NCBI GenBank assembly: GCA_003427395.1 | Contig: BFEA01000114.1 | Coordinates: 2,319,988 to 2,341,221, forward strand | Source of the DNA: Chara braunii | Taxonomy: Eukaryota > Streptophyta > Charophyceae > Charales > Characeae | Direction: 5' to 3' | DNA length: 21,234 nucleotides | Shown here: positions 7,961 to 17,532 of the stretch, piece after piece | How positions within the stretch are numbered: the first letter of the stretch is position 1 | Layout: each line of letters starts with the position of its first letter | Position numbers and translations under genes: made by a program | Notes under the pieces: model-generated | Seen by the model: the letters and a program-made list of their open reading frames with translations, nothing else | Databases searched by the model: none | Told to the model about the DNA's origin: nothing

Positions 7961-10900
7961 GTATTTTCTGTCTTTCCGTCTTTTGTCTGTTCCATTGTCT
8001 GGATCCGTCTCTATATTCGGTGTGTCCAGTAACTGTTCTTTTTTTTTTTTTTTTTTAATAAAAAAGAGGGCCCAGTGCCCAAGGCTGTTCTGGAGTTGTG
8101 CTGAATACTTGAATGATGGCGCTTTCCTTTGGACTGACAGGGGGCTGTGCGTTCGTGCTGTCTGTATTTCTTAGTGGTGACAGACACATTTGTTATGTGG
8201 CTCCGTCGCTCATGTAGTGACCAGGCCCACAGTCTGCTGAGTTTCCCATACAGCGCGCATAGGTGATAATCCGCTTTGATCCTTGCTGTACGTGTGGGTT
8301 GTTGCATTTCTTAGCTTTTGTCCGTGTCTTTCGTCCTGCCTTGCTTTCGCTCTCCGCCTGCTTGCCATGCTATCCGCCTGCCTCCTCACCCACTTTTCTT
8401 GCTAGATGTCAAACTGTGCAGCTGCACGTCCACTTCGGCATCCAGTTGCCTTGCCCATGCCACTCTGCGTGTCTTGCTGTCTTTGCCGCCTCACGATAGG
8501 TTTCAGAAGCAGGTTATGGGCCTCGTCACGGGACTGCAGAAGGCCAAGGGGGTAACTCGATAGTGTTTTGGAACAGGTTCTGCGCCTCATCAGGGGACTG
8601 TAGACTGCCAAGGGTTCAGCCTCCTGACAAGTTGGTGGGAGCCAAGAAACAGAGTCACAACCTCATATGTGTTGTCTGCTTGTCCACTGCTCATTGGATC
8701 TGTTTGTGTGAACTTTGGATGAATGCACTGCGGCCAAACCCAGCAAAGCACCTGGTAATCGTCAAGAAAGGAGCTTGTGGGCCAACACAGTGCACAGAGC
8801 TGCATATGATACACATACTGCCCCAAAAAACATTGCGAAATGCTTTGATCGAATCAACACTTCCCACCATAGGTCTTAACTTCTTGCAATGAAAGCATCA
8901 AAAGTAAGTACGCCCGATAACATGACTCCTGGAACGCGTATGTGCTCTTAAATGAACCAATTTCTACTGCGGCGACGTGCACTGTCACAGCCAGAGAAAT
9001 CAGCACTTTCCGAAAAAGTCGTCGCCTTTGATCTGTTGCGCTGAGATTTACGAGTCTTGAGTCTTTTTTGCTGTGTTTTCGCTGCATCTGTGAGACCTGC
9101 TGATGATATGCGTAGGTCTGTGCGTTTGCCTGCGCCTAAGCCTGTGTCCCCATGCTCACTCTGTTTTCTGTGCTGCGCTTCTGCACATCGGGCAGGGATA
9201 GGTTACCATATAGGCATCGATACATGGGCGTACCAAAATTTGTCTGCAGGACATAGCAGAAGTTATAGATAGGCCAGGGGTAGAAGTAGAATTGCCAAGC
9301 GACCCGGAAGGGACTTATTTGCAACAATTCAGAGAAGCCCTGCAGTCTGGTAGGATGGCAGTAGGTAGCGATGGCAGCAGGCACCTGTATCTAAGCATTA
9401 GGTCTATAGATTCACAGTCTGTACGTCGGACTACAGTTGCAACGATGTTCTGGGCAAAAAGGCAGGAACTGGTACGCCCAAGTGCACTGGTAGAGGCTGC
9501 TACCGTCTTCCCCCGAACATAATGCACCCTGAAAAGGAACGTACACAAGGCATGTTTCCGGCCAGATACAGTCAGAATGAGGGTGCGTCGTGTTCCAGGG
9601 AAGACAGTAGTACCCAAAGGTAGTCAGAACGGAGGCCGAGAGGCAAAAGTGTATATCGCTCCGTGGAATGAGTGAGTGGTCACAGTAATTCGCCCAGGAG
9701 TCTTGTTGCTGCTCCGCCAAGAGGGCGAATCGGTGGAGCTCTGGAGTGAGCAAGGATGAGGTTGAGGGTGACGGAAGGGAGCTCTGTGGTGTACGGCGCG
9801 GACGTCGAGAGTGAGAACCTTGCTATGGAGAGAATAGTAGTAGAGGCTAAGCTGGGCTATGGCGATAGGAGGGGAGGGCAGCAATAGGCAAGAGGAGAAG
9901 GAAGGAGGGAACCAAGAGGAAGAGTTACATTTGACTATGGCGGACCTTCATCTTCAATCACGTGGTTGGCACTGCACCACGTGGTCTAGGTTGGCAGCTG
10001 TTTTGACCTCCTGGAGAGGTAACAATTGGCATTGGACTCCATCCGAAAGTCAGGCTATGAGGGAGAAGCACGGTGGAAGTTGGGTTGCCCTTTGAAAATC
10101 CACACTACAGCTGCCAGCTCATCTAGGTTGTGAGGAGAGGGAGAGGAGTGCTAAAGAGAGGATCTTTCTACAATGGCAGCGAGGGGATCTTTGGGACATT
10201 GATTGATTCTTGTCCTATAATTCATTCATTGTTATTACATTTTATTATATTCCAAAACGTAGAGGAGTTAAGTGAGGGCTGCTAATGGAGATGGAGAGAA
10301 GAGGGGATGAGGAATTGACTTAATCTTGTGTTCTTCTTCTTCTTCTTCTTCTTCTTCTTCTTCTTCTTCTTCTTCATTGATCTCATCTTGCGTTCTTCTT
10401 CTTCTTCCTCCTCTTCTTCTTCTTTCTTTTTCTTCTTCTTTCTCTTCTCTCCTTCGTCTTATTTCCCTTCTTTAGAATTGTGACAAACAAATTACATTCA
10501 TTCAAAGTTTCATCCTTTTCCAAACACGAAGGGGCCATTCAGTCCTCGTCACCCAACAGGAAAAGCAACAAAAAGATACAGTGTGACCAAATTGGATAAA
10601 ATGGGAACAATTGGGGGGGCCATTTCGGCCAATCGAACCCAATTGGGACCAATTCAGCCCAAACTGGACCCTTAAACATATGCCCACCTCTGCATCGATG
10701 ATGTCTGCCGTAGCCATGGAGTGCTCTGCTGATTGTGCAATTTGCTGTCCCAGGAATGGGTTGGCATTGGCTCCTGCATGAGTGATCTGTCCAATCTTCT
10801 TACTGAATCCAAATCTCTCCACCATCTGCCTTGCTACACGCGACACCTGCATGAAGTCGTTGGAGGCCCCCGTTGTCACATTCTCCGTGCCAAAGATAAT

Positions 10901-11829
10901 CTCCTCGGCAACCCTGGTTGATCAGGTAAAGAAGAAGTCGTTGAATGCGCAGCCCAACCCGAAAGAAAAGAGCGGAGGCCCGAGACAGACAGAGATAACA
11001 ACCAACCATCATCAGTCCAAAAAAGAGCAATAGACAACACGAGCGAGAAACCATCATCAGTCAAATAAGGGGGAGCCAGACATCAACACCAAGGGAGTCG
11101 GCATGAAAAATCCTACAAAAGCTTAGCAGCTCAGCATAAAAATGCAAATTCAATGACGAACGTGGAAGTAGTTCAGGAAACTGACACGCATAGCGCCCAT
11201 CCTATGATAATAATAATAACTTAATATTACTTAATTACTTAATATTAAGTTAATAATACCTAATAGGCTAGGCTACCAGAGTGGCCCGGGTCCACTTGCC
11301 CGGCCGGGTAAAAAAAAAATAAAAAAATAAAAAACAAAAATTATTTTAATATTTTTTATTTAAATTTTTATTTTAAATTTGGTAAAGAATTTCGATGTGA
11401 CCGAGCCAGGGCCATAAGGACCTGTTTTATGGAAAAAAAAAGAATTTCGATGTGACCCTGAGGCAAAAGTTGTTCAGTTTATTTTTCTGCATAACATAGT
11501 TTTTTTTTCGGACTTTTTGGATTTTTTTTATTTTTTACTTTTGGGCTGGGACGTTCCCTGGTCTTTGCACAGGGACGTTCCCTGGTCCACCCACAATAAT
11601 AGTAATACTTTCGGACTTTTTGGATTTCTTTTCGGATTTCTTTTTTTTTTTTTTTTTTTTTTGGCTGGGACGTTCCCTGGTCCACCCACAATAATAGTAA
11701 TACTAACAACCATAAGAATAATATTGTAATGACCCACCAAAACACAGACTGAGAACACTGTTGATTTCTGAGTTTTGCCGCTGGAATGTATGCCTTGCTG
11801 AGACTCCCGCATTCTGCTGAATTTTCTAA

Positions 11830-11888
<59 letters not shown>

Positions 11889-14764
11889 CTTGCCGGTCCG
11901 TGTGCCTGTCTGAGTGCACGTCTGCCTGAGTGTGTTGTGCCCCGACAGAGCACTTGTGTGTTGTGAGGCCCGCGGGGCTGGTACGTACGTGTGGCTGTGA
12001 CTTTGAGGGTTGCGGGCGGGGAAAACACTTCAGTGGGGTACGCCCGTGACACTTAGGGCAGCGGGGAAAAACACTCAAGTAGCAGGTAGGCCAGTACCAC
12101 TCAAGTAGTGGTAGATGTGTTGGGAACTGAGACCGAGCAGAAGAAGACAAAAGTCAGCATTTTTAGAGGCCCAGTAGCTGTTGGCCTAGAGGTAGGCGGG
12201 TACCAGTCCAAGTAGCCTGAGTCTAGGGCCTGTGCAGACGATATCAGAGCCTGCAATGAATGATCTTTCCCTCTGAAAGGGAGGTGGTAATGGTTGCTTG
12301 GAGGCTGTGCGGCCTGGAAGTCACCAGCCGTGAGGCTGGAGGAGCGAGTAGCTCCTCATGTGCGGTATGCAAATTTGGGCATCATGCTGCTTGAGCGGGC
12401 GCTGGTTCTCAGAGCGGTGCCTGGGAGGAAGGAGGAGAGCTGGGCGCTCTGCCTTATGGCGAGCAGCCCAGCTTGAGGAGGAGGAAGAAGGGGGCGAAGG
12501 AGGAGAGTGGCGAGGTACTTACCTGGCTGTGGTGGACGCCGTCTTCATCACCTTGTTAGGCGCTGCATCTGGTAGGCCCCAGTTGGGGTAGTGCTGCACC
12601 AAGGAGGCTTCAAGGCAGAGTCAGGCATGGCGGCCTGAAGAGCAGCGGCCATAGCTGCTTTGCATTGTCTTTTGCAGATCAGGGCAGGGCCCTTAATAGT
12701 CCACCATAGTCGAGGCCTGTTTGAGAAAAAAAGGGGGTGAGGGGNGGGGGGGGGGGGGGCCATGGCTATGGTGGACCTCTTGTTGTGCTGGCAGTAAGAG
12801 TGAACTTCGGATATTGACTCTGGTTCAACCACTCATTGTTATTATTATTATTTGGAGAAGAATAGGATTGGTGGAGGCAAGACGGAGGAGGAGAGTGGAG
12901 AGAGAAGGGGGGGGTTGTCACTGGTCTTGCTGGTGTACTTCTTCTTCTTCTTCTCTTCTTCTTCTTCTTCTTCTTCTTCTTCTTTATTTCTTCTTCTTTC
13001 TCTGTTTTTGGTCTCTATCTCTTTGCAAATGCTTCATTTCCTTTGCAATTGGGTGGCATTGTCTTTCCTTGTGAATTTGCACTTCGGAAATAGCCAGGAT
13101 GGTAACACTATCATAATTAAAAGAACAAGAGTAGAAAAACATAGAATAAGAAAAAGAAGAGAAAAGGATAAGTTACGTTCACGTCCTCATGATCCTACAA
13201 TAGCGGCCAGAATGTCGCTGTCAGAATATACATCGAGGTGCACTTGGACTTAAACCACCACTACCACCGAACCTGTTTTTGCCGACCCTGATTTTCACTG
13301 CGCACCGAGTTTGGCCGAGCCGGGGCAGTTTCATCGAAGAAAGAAGAAGGGGAAAAAAAAGAAAAAGAAAAAGGAAAAAAAGAGACTTCCCGAACGCCTT
13401 GATAACCACCAGATACATTCTATGAGGTGCTTGTGTGACTGTGCCCTCAGTGAGGGCGTGTACGGGAAAAAACAGAGAAGCAACAAAAAAAAAAGAAGGA
13501 ATCCCTTTTCCTGTGATTGAGGGCAGATACATGATGCTACAGCAGTGAGACAGTTACGTGCCACCCGTGAAACACGCCCTGCCTGGCTGGCAGGGCACTA
13601 CAAGGATTTCAAAACAANGCAGATACATGATGCTACAGCAGTGAGACAGTTACGTGCCACCCGTGAAACACGCCCTGCCTGGCTGGCAGGGCACTACAAG
13701 GATTTCAAAACAAAAAGAANAANAAAANCGACNTGCAATCCCTTTTCCGACATAGTGGCCAGATACATTCNTCCAAGCACTGGTATAACTTCCACCCTCG
13801 TGAGGGCNTTTCCCGACATCCCTGGAGTGGGGACTCTTNGTTTTCTTTCTTTTTTTTTCTTCTTTTTTTTCTTTTTTTTTTCGTCGGCCTCCAACCCTGC
13901 CCCGAGCCCCGTGTTTTCAGGAGTAGGCTACTAGATGGACTTCGCGTTTGCCTGTGAAAGGTAGTGGTGGTTTAAAGGCATCCACGTACATTCTGACAGT
14001 AGCATTCTGGCCACTGCCAAACTAGACCTATGCACAGAATTGTCCCTGATAATAATGGTACAATAATAGCAATGACAAACTGATCAAATAATAATGGTAA
14101 TAACCATAATATGAACCACAGCCGCAGCAGAAGCAGCAGCATTAGGTAGGAGGAGTGTAATAAGGGAAGAAAACACATAAAGGAAACGAGTAGAGAGTTG
14201 AGCAGGAGAAGAAGCAGCAGCATAAGGTAGCCCAGTGTAATAGGCAGCATAAGGTAGCAGTGCAATAAAGGAAGAAAACACATGGCAAGCAGGAGAGGCA
14301 TGCTGCGGCAAAAGGGATGGAAAATAGAGAGTTGGGGCAGACAGTAGAGGCTTTGGTTAGAGGATCTAAGAACTGACCTTCCCCCAAGAGCTACAGCCAT
14401 CTGGTTCTCCAGATAGCTCTTGCTGTACAATCCAGACTCCAGCCGTTCCTCACTTGGAGCGAAAAAGGTTAACCCTCCAGCTCTGCCACGTGGAATGATG
14501 GAAATCTTTGCCACAGGGTCGTACTCTGGCATCAGTGCTCCAACAATTGCATGCCCCGCCTCTGTTCGCCCACCGCACCGGTTGCATCCGTTCATGAGCC
14601 CGGGTCATCCAACGCAAGAACACACACAATGAAATGTACATTCCAGATCAAAAGAATGTATATGAATGTACATGCACACACACATCTCACACACGGACAC
14701 ACAGGCTGAAAATCCAATGGAACTCTGTCACAGTCATCCTTATTTCTGTGGTATTATGTTTACC

Positions 14765-14835
<71 letters not shown>

Positions 14836-16290
14836 TTGGGATTGACTCTCGTTAGAGATATTCTGCTGCTCTTCTTGGTGCAGACTGACAGATGCTTGGC
14901 CGGTCTTTCCCTGCGGGGGTCGGAGTGCTACAGTCAACGGAGCTCCTGCTGCTGCCCAAACCTTCCACCCACGGATGCTATGTTTTTTTCTTACTGCTCG
15001 GCAGCGAAGGCGGCAGCGTGCACCCTTGTTAAGGGTTACTTTTTTTTTGTGGGGGGGGCGGGAATACTTTTCGTTGGGTATTTCTTTGAGAACTGTCACA
15101 TAGTGACTTATGAAGTTATGAGACTTGTAGCTGCTTACAAGGGTTTGAATTGTTTATCTGTTCATCAACAGATGCATGTGGCCCCACATCCAGCAATAGG
15201 ACTGGGTTTTCTCGTCATTTTCACATTATTAAGGTATTGCAATCCAACGCTCGATCCGATCCTGGAACACAGTCCAACAATGCAACGAGTCGAAGCAGGA
15301 GGTGGGCATATACTGGTCACTTGGATCCGACACCAGACCAAATAGAGTCCAATTGGGATCAATTTGGCCTAATCAAGGGATCCTGCAATCCTGCACCCCA
15401 GTCCCATGACTCAGCGAATCCAAGCAGTAGATGGGCATATAATGGTCCCAATTGGACCTACTGGTCCCAATAGAGCCAAATCGGTCCCAAATCGGTCCCA
15501 ATTGGACCTAGATCAATTTGGGCATATACTGGTCCCAATAGAGCCAAATCGGTCCCAATTGGATCCGACCCTGGACCAAAACGAGTCCAATGGGACCAAC
15601 TCGGGATCCTGGACCACAATCCAACCATCCGTGACCAACCATCACAACCCGGCGGTCCGGAATCTGATCCCTGACCACAGACCAACGACCAGGATCCAAT
15701 CGCGGACCATACATATTGCAACAGTCCAACGACCCACGCTCCTGAATCCTTCACCACTTATCACAATCCAACGATCCAGGACCAAGCATCAGATCCGACG
15801 ATCAGGTCATTATCCGAGGATACAAAATCAAGGATAGCAATCCGACGACCAGAGATCAAGGGTCAAAATCCAACGACTAGGGATCCAAGGATCGCCACGA
15901 CCAAACCAATCAGGGTTGCATGATGGAAAATGAAATCCAATCAATTCAAAAGACCCACAATCTGATGCTGGGTTTGGGATTCAGGATTCCTTCCTGCCAA
16001 ATAGTCTTTGGCATTATCAGCTAGACCGAAGAGCTGCTGTCTGCAGAGCGTCAACAAACCGCCTACACCTAATATATTATCTCCTACCCGCAGCCGTTCG
16101 CTCATTCAGCATCGACTCTTGGACACAGGTGTGGGCTACACAATGAGCCGCATAGTTGTTGAGGAAACCTGCAAGAAGAATGATCACCAGCTGGTCCCAT
16201 CTTTTCTACCGGTGCTGCTCCCTTTTCTCACTCCGCTGAACTACCCCCTCAATACCCCACCTATCCTTCTGCCTGCATCCCTTCTCCTCC

Positions 16291-16349
<59 letters not shown>

Positions 16350-16350
16350 N

Positions 16351-16403
<53 letters not shown>

Positions 16404-17150
16404 CTAACCGAACACATACGTACACTCATCATGGTATTTGCTCCGTAATCCTGTCTTCCCCTCCATCTCATCTTTCCTTCATCCCTCGTACGCTCTCCCC
16501 ATCTGTGGCCCGCCCCTCCACACATTTTCTCCTCCGGCTGCTCTCTGTCCCCCTCGGTGCCTCCCCTCTCCCTCTCCCTCTGCCCTTTCCGCTCCTCCTA
16601 CCCCTCCCCTCCCCTCCCCTCCCCCAGGTCCCATTTGGTGTGTCTTAGGTAGTGACTGTGAAGGAGTCTTGCACATTCTGTTCGATCCACATACATGATC
16701 TGTGGTTGGATTCAAACCAACGTTGGTTCACATGGGATAGAGAATTGACCGATGTTGGTTAATTTGCGTAGTGAACGAGTCTTGCACATTCTGTTCGAAC
16801 CTATGTGGTTGGATTCGAACCTATGTTCATTCACATGGGATAGCGAATTGACCGATGTTGGTTAATTTGCGTAGTGAAGGAGAGTTCTGTTCGATCCACA
16901 TACCATGATAGGCAACCAGCCTACGCTTCTCGTCAGAAACTACGGCGTTGGTTTTCTCTGGTCCAGCGATAATTCTCTCAAGAGCATCTGCAATTTCCTC
17001 CTTGGAAATCTCTTTGAGATCTCTCCTAGCGGCCAGGATAGCGGCTTCATTCATCAAGTTCTGCAGGTCAGCACCTGTGAAACCCGGAGTGCGCCGGGCA
17101 ATTTTGTCAAAGTCCACGTCCTTTCCGATAGCCTTGCCTTTCGAATGCAC
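7657..17150 (-). CDS. FTSH: Chloroplast ATP-dependent zinc metalloprotease FtsH, type A (FtsH1/FtsH5-like), 3' half in four exons
   Basis: Four minus-strand exons (17150-16904, 14561-14378, 10913-10688, 7824-7657) join in frame with GT-AG borders to give 274 residues ending at a TAG stop. The joined product runs from the helical lid of the AAA+ domain through the whole M41 peptidase domain. It shows TPGFTGADLQNLMNEAA, the HEAGH zinc site, PRGRAGGLTFF, LGGRVAEEIIFG, and TTGASND with the third zinc-ligand Asp. Known family role: membrane-anchored FtsH heterohexamers in thylakoids degrade damaged photosystem II D1 protein and other membrane substrates. Motifs such as VHSKGKA and NLMNEAAILAARR favour type A over type B. 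The transmembrane and Walker regions lie upstream, outside the window. No frameshift or stop interrupts the exons, so the gene looks functional. The type A assignment is from memory of the family, not from an alignment. Confidence 0.95.
7884..7956. repeat. AG/GA microsatellite
   Basis: An uninterrupted (AG)n run of about 73 bases, preceded by a short CA tract (7834-7858). Confidence 0.95.
8039..8087 (-). mobile_element. Retroposon 3' end with poly(A), minus strand, copy 2
   Basis: On the minus strand cagccttgggcactgggccc (8087-8068) is followed by tcttttttatt and a poly(A) of 18 (8056-8039). It shares 19 of 20 bases with the copy at 3664-3645. It lies inside the last FtsH intron, in the sense direction. 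Confidence 0.55.
8508..8612. repeat. Diverged tandem pair, about 65-bp offset
   Basis: caggtt.tg.gcctc.tca, ggggactg.aga.....ccaaggg appears at 8511-8550 and 8575-8612 with scattered changes. It lies within the last FtsH intron. Confidence 0.6.
9959..9983. repeat. Hairpin with two CACGTG G-boxes
   Basis: cacgtggt (9959-9966) pairs with accacgtg (9976-9983) across a 9-base loop. Each arm carries CACGTG, the plant G-box core bound by bZIP and bHLH factors. A regulatory role inside this intron is speculation. Confidence 0.45.
10331..10450. repeat. CTT/TTC microsatellite
   Basis: A pure (TTC)n run at 10331-10375 is followed by an interrupted CTT-rich tract from 10396. Confidence 0.95.
10688..10913 (-). 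CDS. FTSH: FtsH exon: third zinc ligand and helical region
   Basis: This 226-bp exon begins after a ccag acceptor, completes the Arg codon, and reads VAEEIIFGTENVTTGASNDF to MATADIIDAE (75 codons), ending in phase 0 at donor GTGGGC. The Asp of GASND (codon 10858-10856) is the expected third zinc ligand of M41 peptidases. The stretch GQITHAGANANPFLGQQIAQ lies where the family is variable. The donor GTGGGCATATG is less canonical than the other two visible donors and matches a dispersed repeat (see findings). Confidence 0.94.
11268..11703. mobile_element. hAT-like MITE relative, copy 3, right end rearranged
   Basis: The left end ctaggctaccagagtgg resembles that of copy 2 (ctaggttaccaatgg). The core tgaggcaaaagttgtt...ctgcataacatag matches the core of copies 1 and 2. 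The right part (about 11507-11703) is a tandem duplication: cggactttttggattt and gggacgttccctggtc recur, and acccacaataatagtaatac closes each unit. A matching right end and target-site duplication are not visible. Confidence 0.65.
11833..11884. repeat. TG microsatellite
   Basis: (TG)26, uninterrupted. Confidence 0.95.
12937..12984. repeat. CTT microsatellite
   Basis: (CTT)n with one interruption near 12955. A G-rich run containing an N lies at 12741-12759. Confidence 0.9.
13201..14016. mobile_element. Element with ~60-bp terminal inverted repeats
   Basis: Left end 13201-13266 and the reverse complement of 13961-14016 share ggccagaatg, ctgtcagaat.tac and taaaccaccactacc in order. The 816-bp interior is A/T-run rich, contains a 95-bp duplication and several N bases, and has related words agatacattc with ccctc.gtgagggc near 13410-13460 and 13760-13808. 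No target-site duplication is seen. Confidence 0.6.
13523..13713. repeat. Perfect 95-bp tandem duplication beside N bases
   Basis: 13523-13617 and 13619-13713 look identical base for base, separated by one N (13618), with further N bases at 13720-13733. Each unit carries gccctgcctggctggcaggg, a strong short hairpin. It may be a real recent duplication or an assembly artefact. Confidence 0.85.
14378..14561 (-). CDS. FTSH: FtsH exon: zinc site and peptidase core
   Basis: This 184-bp exon begins after an acag acceptor with the last two bases of the catalytic Glu codon, then AGHAIVGALMPEYDPVAKIS. It continues through PRGRAGGLTFFAPSEERLE and SYLENQMAVALGG and stops two bases into an Arg codon before donor GTCAGT (phase 2). 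It supplies the second zinc-ligand His of HEAGH and the conserved strand after it. Sixty full codons plus two split ones fit the neighbouring exons exactly, without a stop. Confidence 0.95.
14766..14832. repeat. AC microsatellite
   Basis: (AC)n, uninterrupted over 67 bases, about 200 bp upstream of the zinc-site exon on the minus strand. Confidence 0.95.
15300..15900. repeat. Degenerate short-period repeat region
   Basis: Bases 15300-15600 repeat gggcatata.tggtcccaat, ggtcccaattgga and gccaaatcggtccca many times. Bases 15610-15900 change to a degenerate word near atccaacgaycagg, present about seven times. There is no stable period; it looks like an old, diverged array. Confidence 0.75.
16294..16400. 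repeat. Compound CT/CA microsatellite
   Basis: (TC)n at 16294-16349, an N at 16350, then (CA)25 at 16351-16400. A CCCCT-rich tract follows at about 16590-16625. Confidence 0.95.
16650..16903. repeat. Tandem array of about 2.3 units abutting the FtsH donor
   Basis: gagtcttgcacattctgttcga recurs at 16664 and 16777, with cacatgggatag.gaattgac and gatgttggttaatttgcgta between units, and a shortened third start at 16880. The copy nearest the exon contains the splice donor (16898-16903). Confidence 0.85.
16904..17150 (-). CDS. FTSH: FtsH exon: AAA lid and start of peptidase domain
   Basis: This 247-bp exon starts after an AG acceptor (gtccag, then GTG) with VHSKGKAIGKDVDFDKIARR and ends with VAYH plus the first base of the next codon, followed by donor GTATGT. 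It encodes 82 residues: the AAA C-terminal lid (RTPGFTGADLQNLMNEAA) and the linker IIAGPEKTNAVVSDEKRRLVAYH. The final His is the first zinc ligand of HEAGH; the Glu codon is split by the intron (phase 1). The acceptor fits because the preceding residues no longer match FtsH. Tandem repeats lie on both sides of this exon. Confidence 0.95.
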
Positions 17151-17173
17151 CTGGACACCAAGACGCGGCACAA

Positions 17174-17234
17174 GCCAGATGAACAACAAAAGGCTACAGT
17201 ATAAATAAAAGAAAAGCAAGAGTACATTTCGACA

Positions 17235-17287
<53 letters not shown>

Positions 17288-17475
17288 TGTGTCTGTGTGT
17301 CTGTGCCAGATGAACAACAAAAGGCTAACGTATAAATAAAAGCAAAAACAGGAGTACATTTCGACAAATCCTCTCTCTCTCTCTCTCCCCGTGTGTGTGT
17401 GTGTGTCTGTGCCAGATGAACAACAAAAGGCTAACGTATAAATAAAAGCAAAACAGGAGTACATTTCGACAAATC

Positions 17476-17532
<57 letters not shown>

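Larger units (their letters stand above)
7825..10687 (-). other. FtsH last intron, phase 0
   Basis: This 2.9-kb intron holds a long GA microsatellite, a retroposon poly(A) end, CTT repeats and a G-box hairpin. From about 8100 to 9950 the sequence is mostly unique. An open frame on the plus strand from 9214 to 9522 has no recognisable domain, and I do not call it a gene. Confidence 0.85.
10914..14377 (-). other. FtsH intron, phase 2
   Basis: This 3.5-kb intron holds a hAT-MITE-like copy (11268-11703), a TG microsatellite, CTT repeats, an inverted-repeat element (13201-14016) and most of the N bases in the window. The N bases mark uncertain assembly around 13618-13839. No further coding exon is evident. 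Confidence 0.85.
14562..16903 (-). other. FtsH intron splitting the HEAGH codon
   Basis: This 2.3-kb phase-1 intron holds a CT/CA compound microsatellite, a CA repeat, the degenerate ggtcccaattgg region (about 15300-15900), and a tandem array against the donor. I see no coding exon inside it. Confidence 0.85.

Noticed and set aside
10322-10460. CRISPR-like regular repeats among CTT tracts
   Set aside because: These are plain trinucleotide microsatellites without unique spacers; the genome is eukaryotic.
11479-12150. 223-codon minus-strand open frame
   Set aside because: It runs through the TG microsatellite (His-Thr repeats) and poly-A coded lysines; it is a repeat-coded frame inside an FtsH intron.
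14836-15345. 169-codon plus-strand open frame
   Set aside because: Antisense within an FtsH intron, with no recognisable domain or conserved pattern, and it passes a T-run and G-run.
15406-15837. 143-codon plus-strand open frame rich in P, N, S and I
   Set aside because: The protein repeats simply mirror the ggtcccaattgga and ccaacgacc DNA repeats.
16008-16448. 146-codon plus-strand frame with Leu-Ser and His-Thr runs
   Set aside because: It is coded by the CT and CA microsatellites and contains an N.
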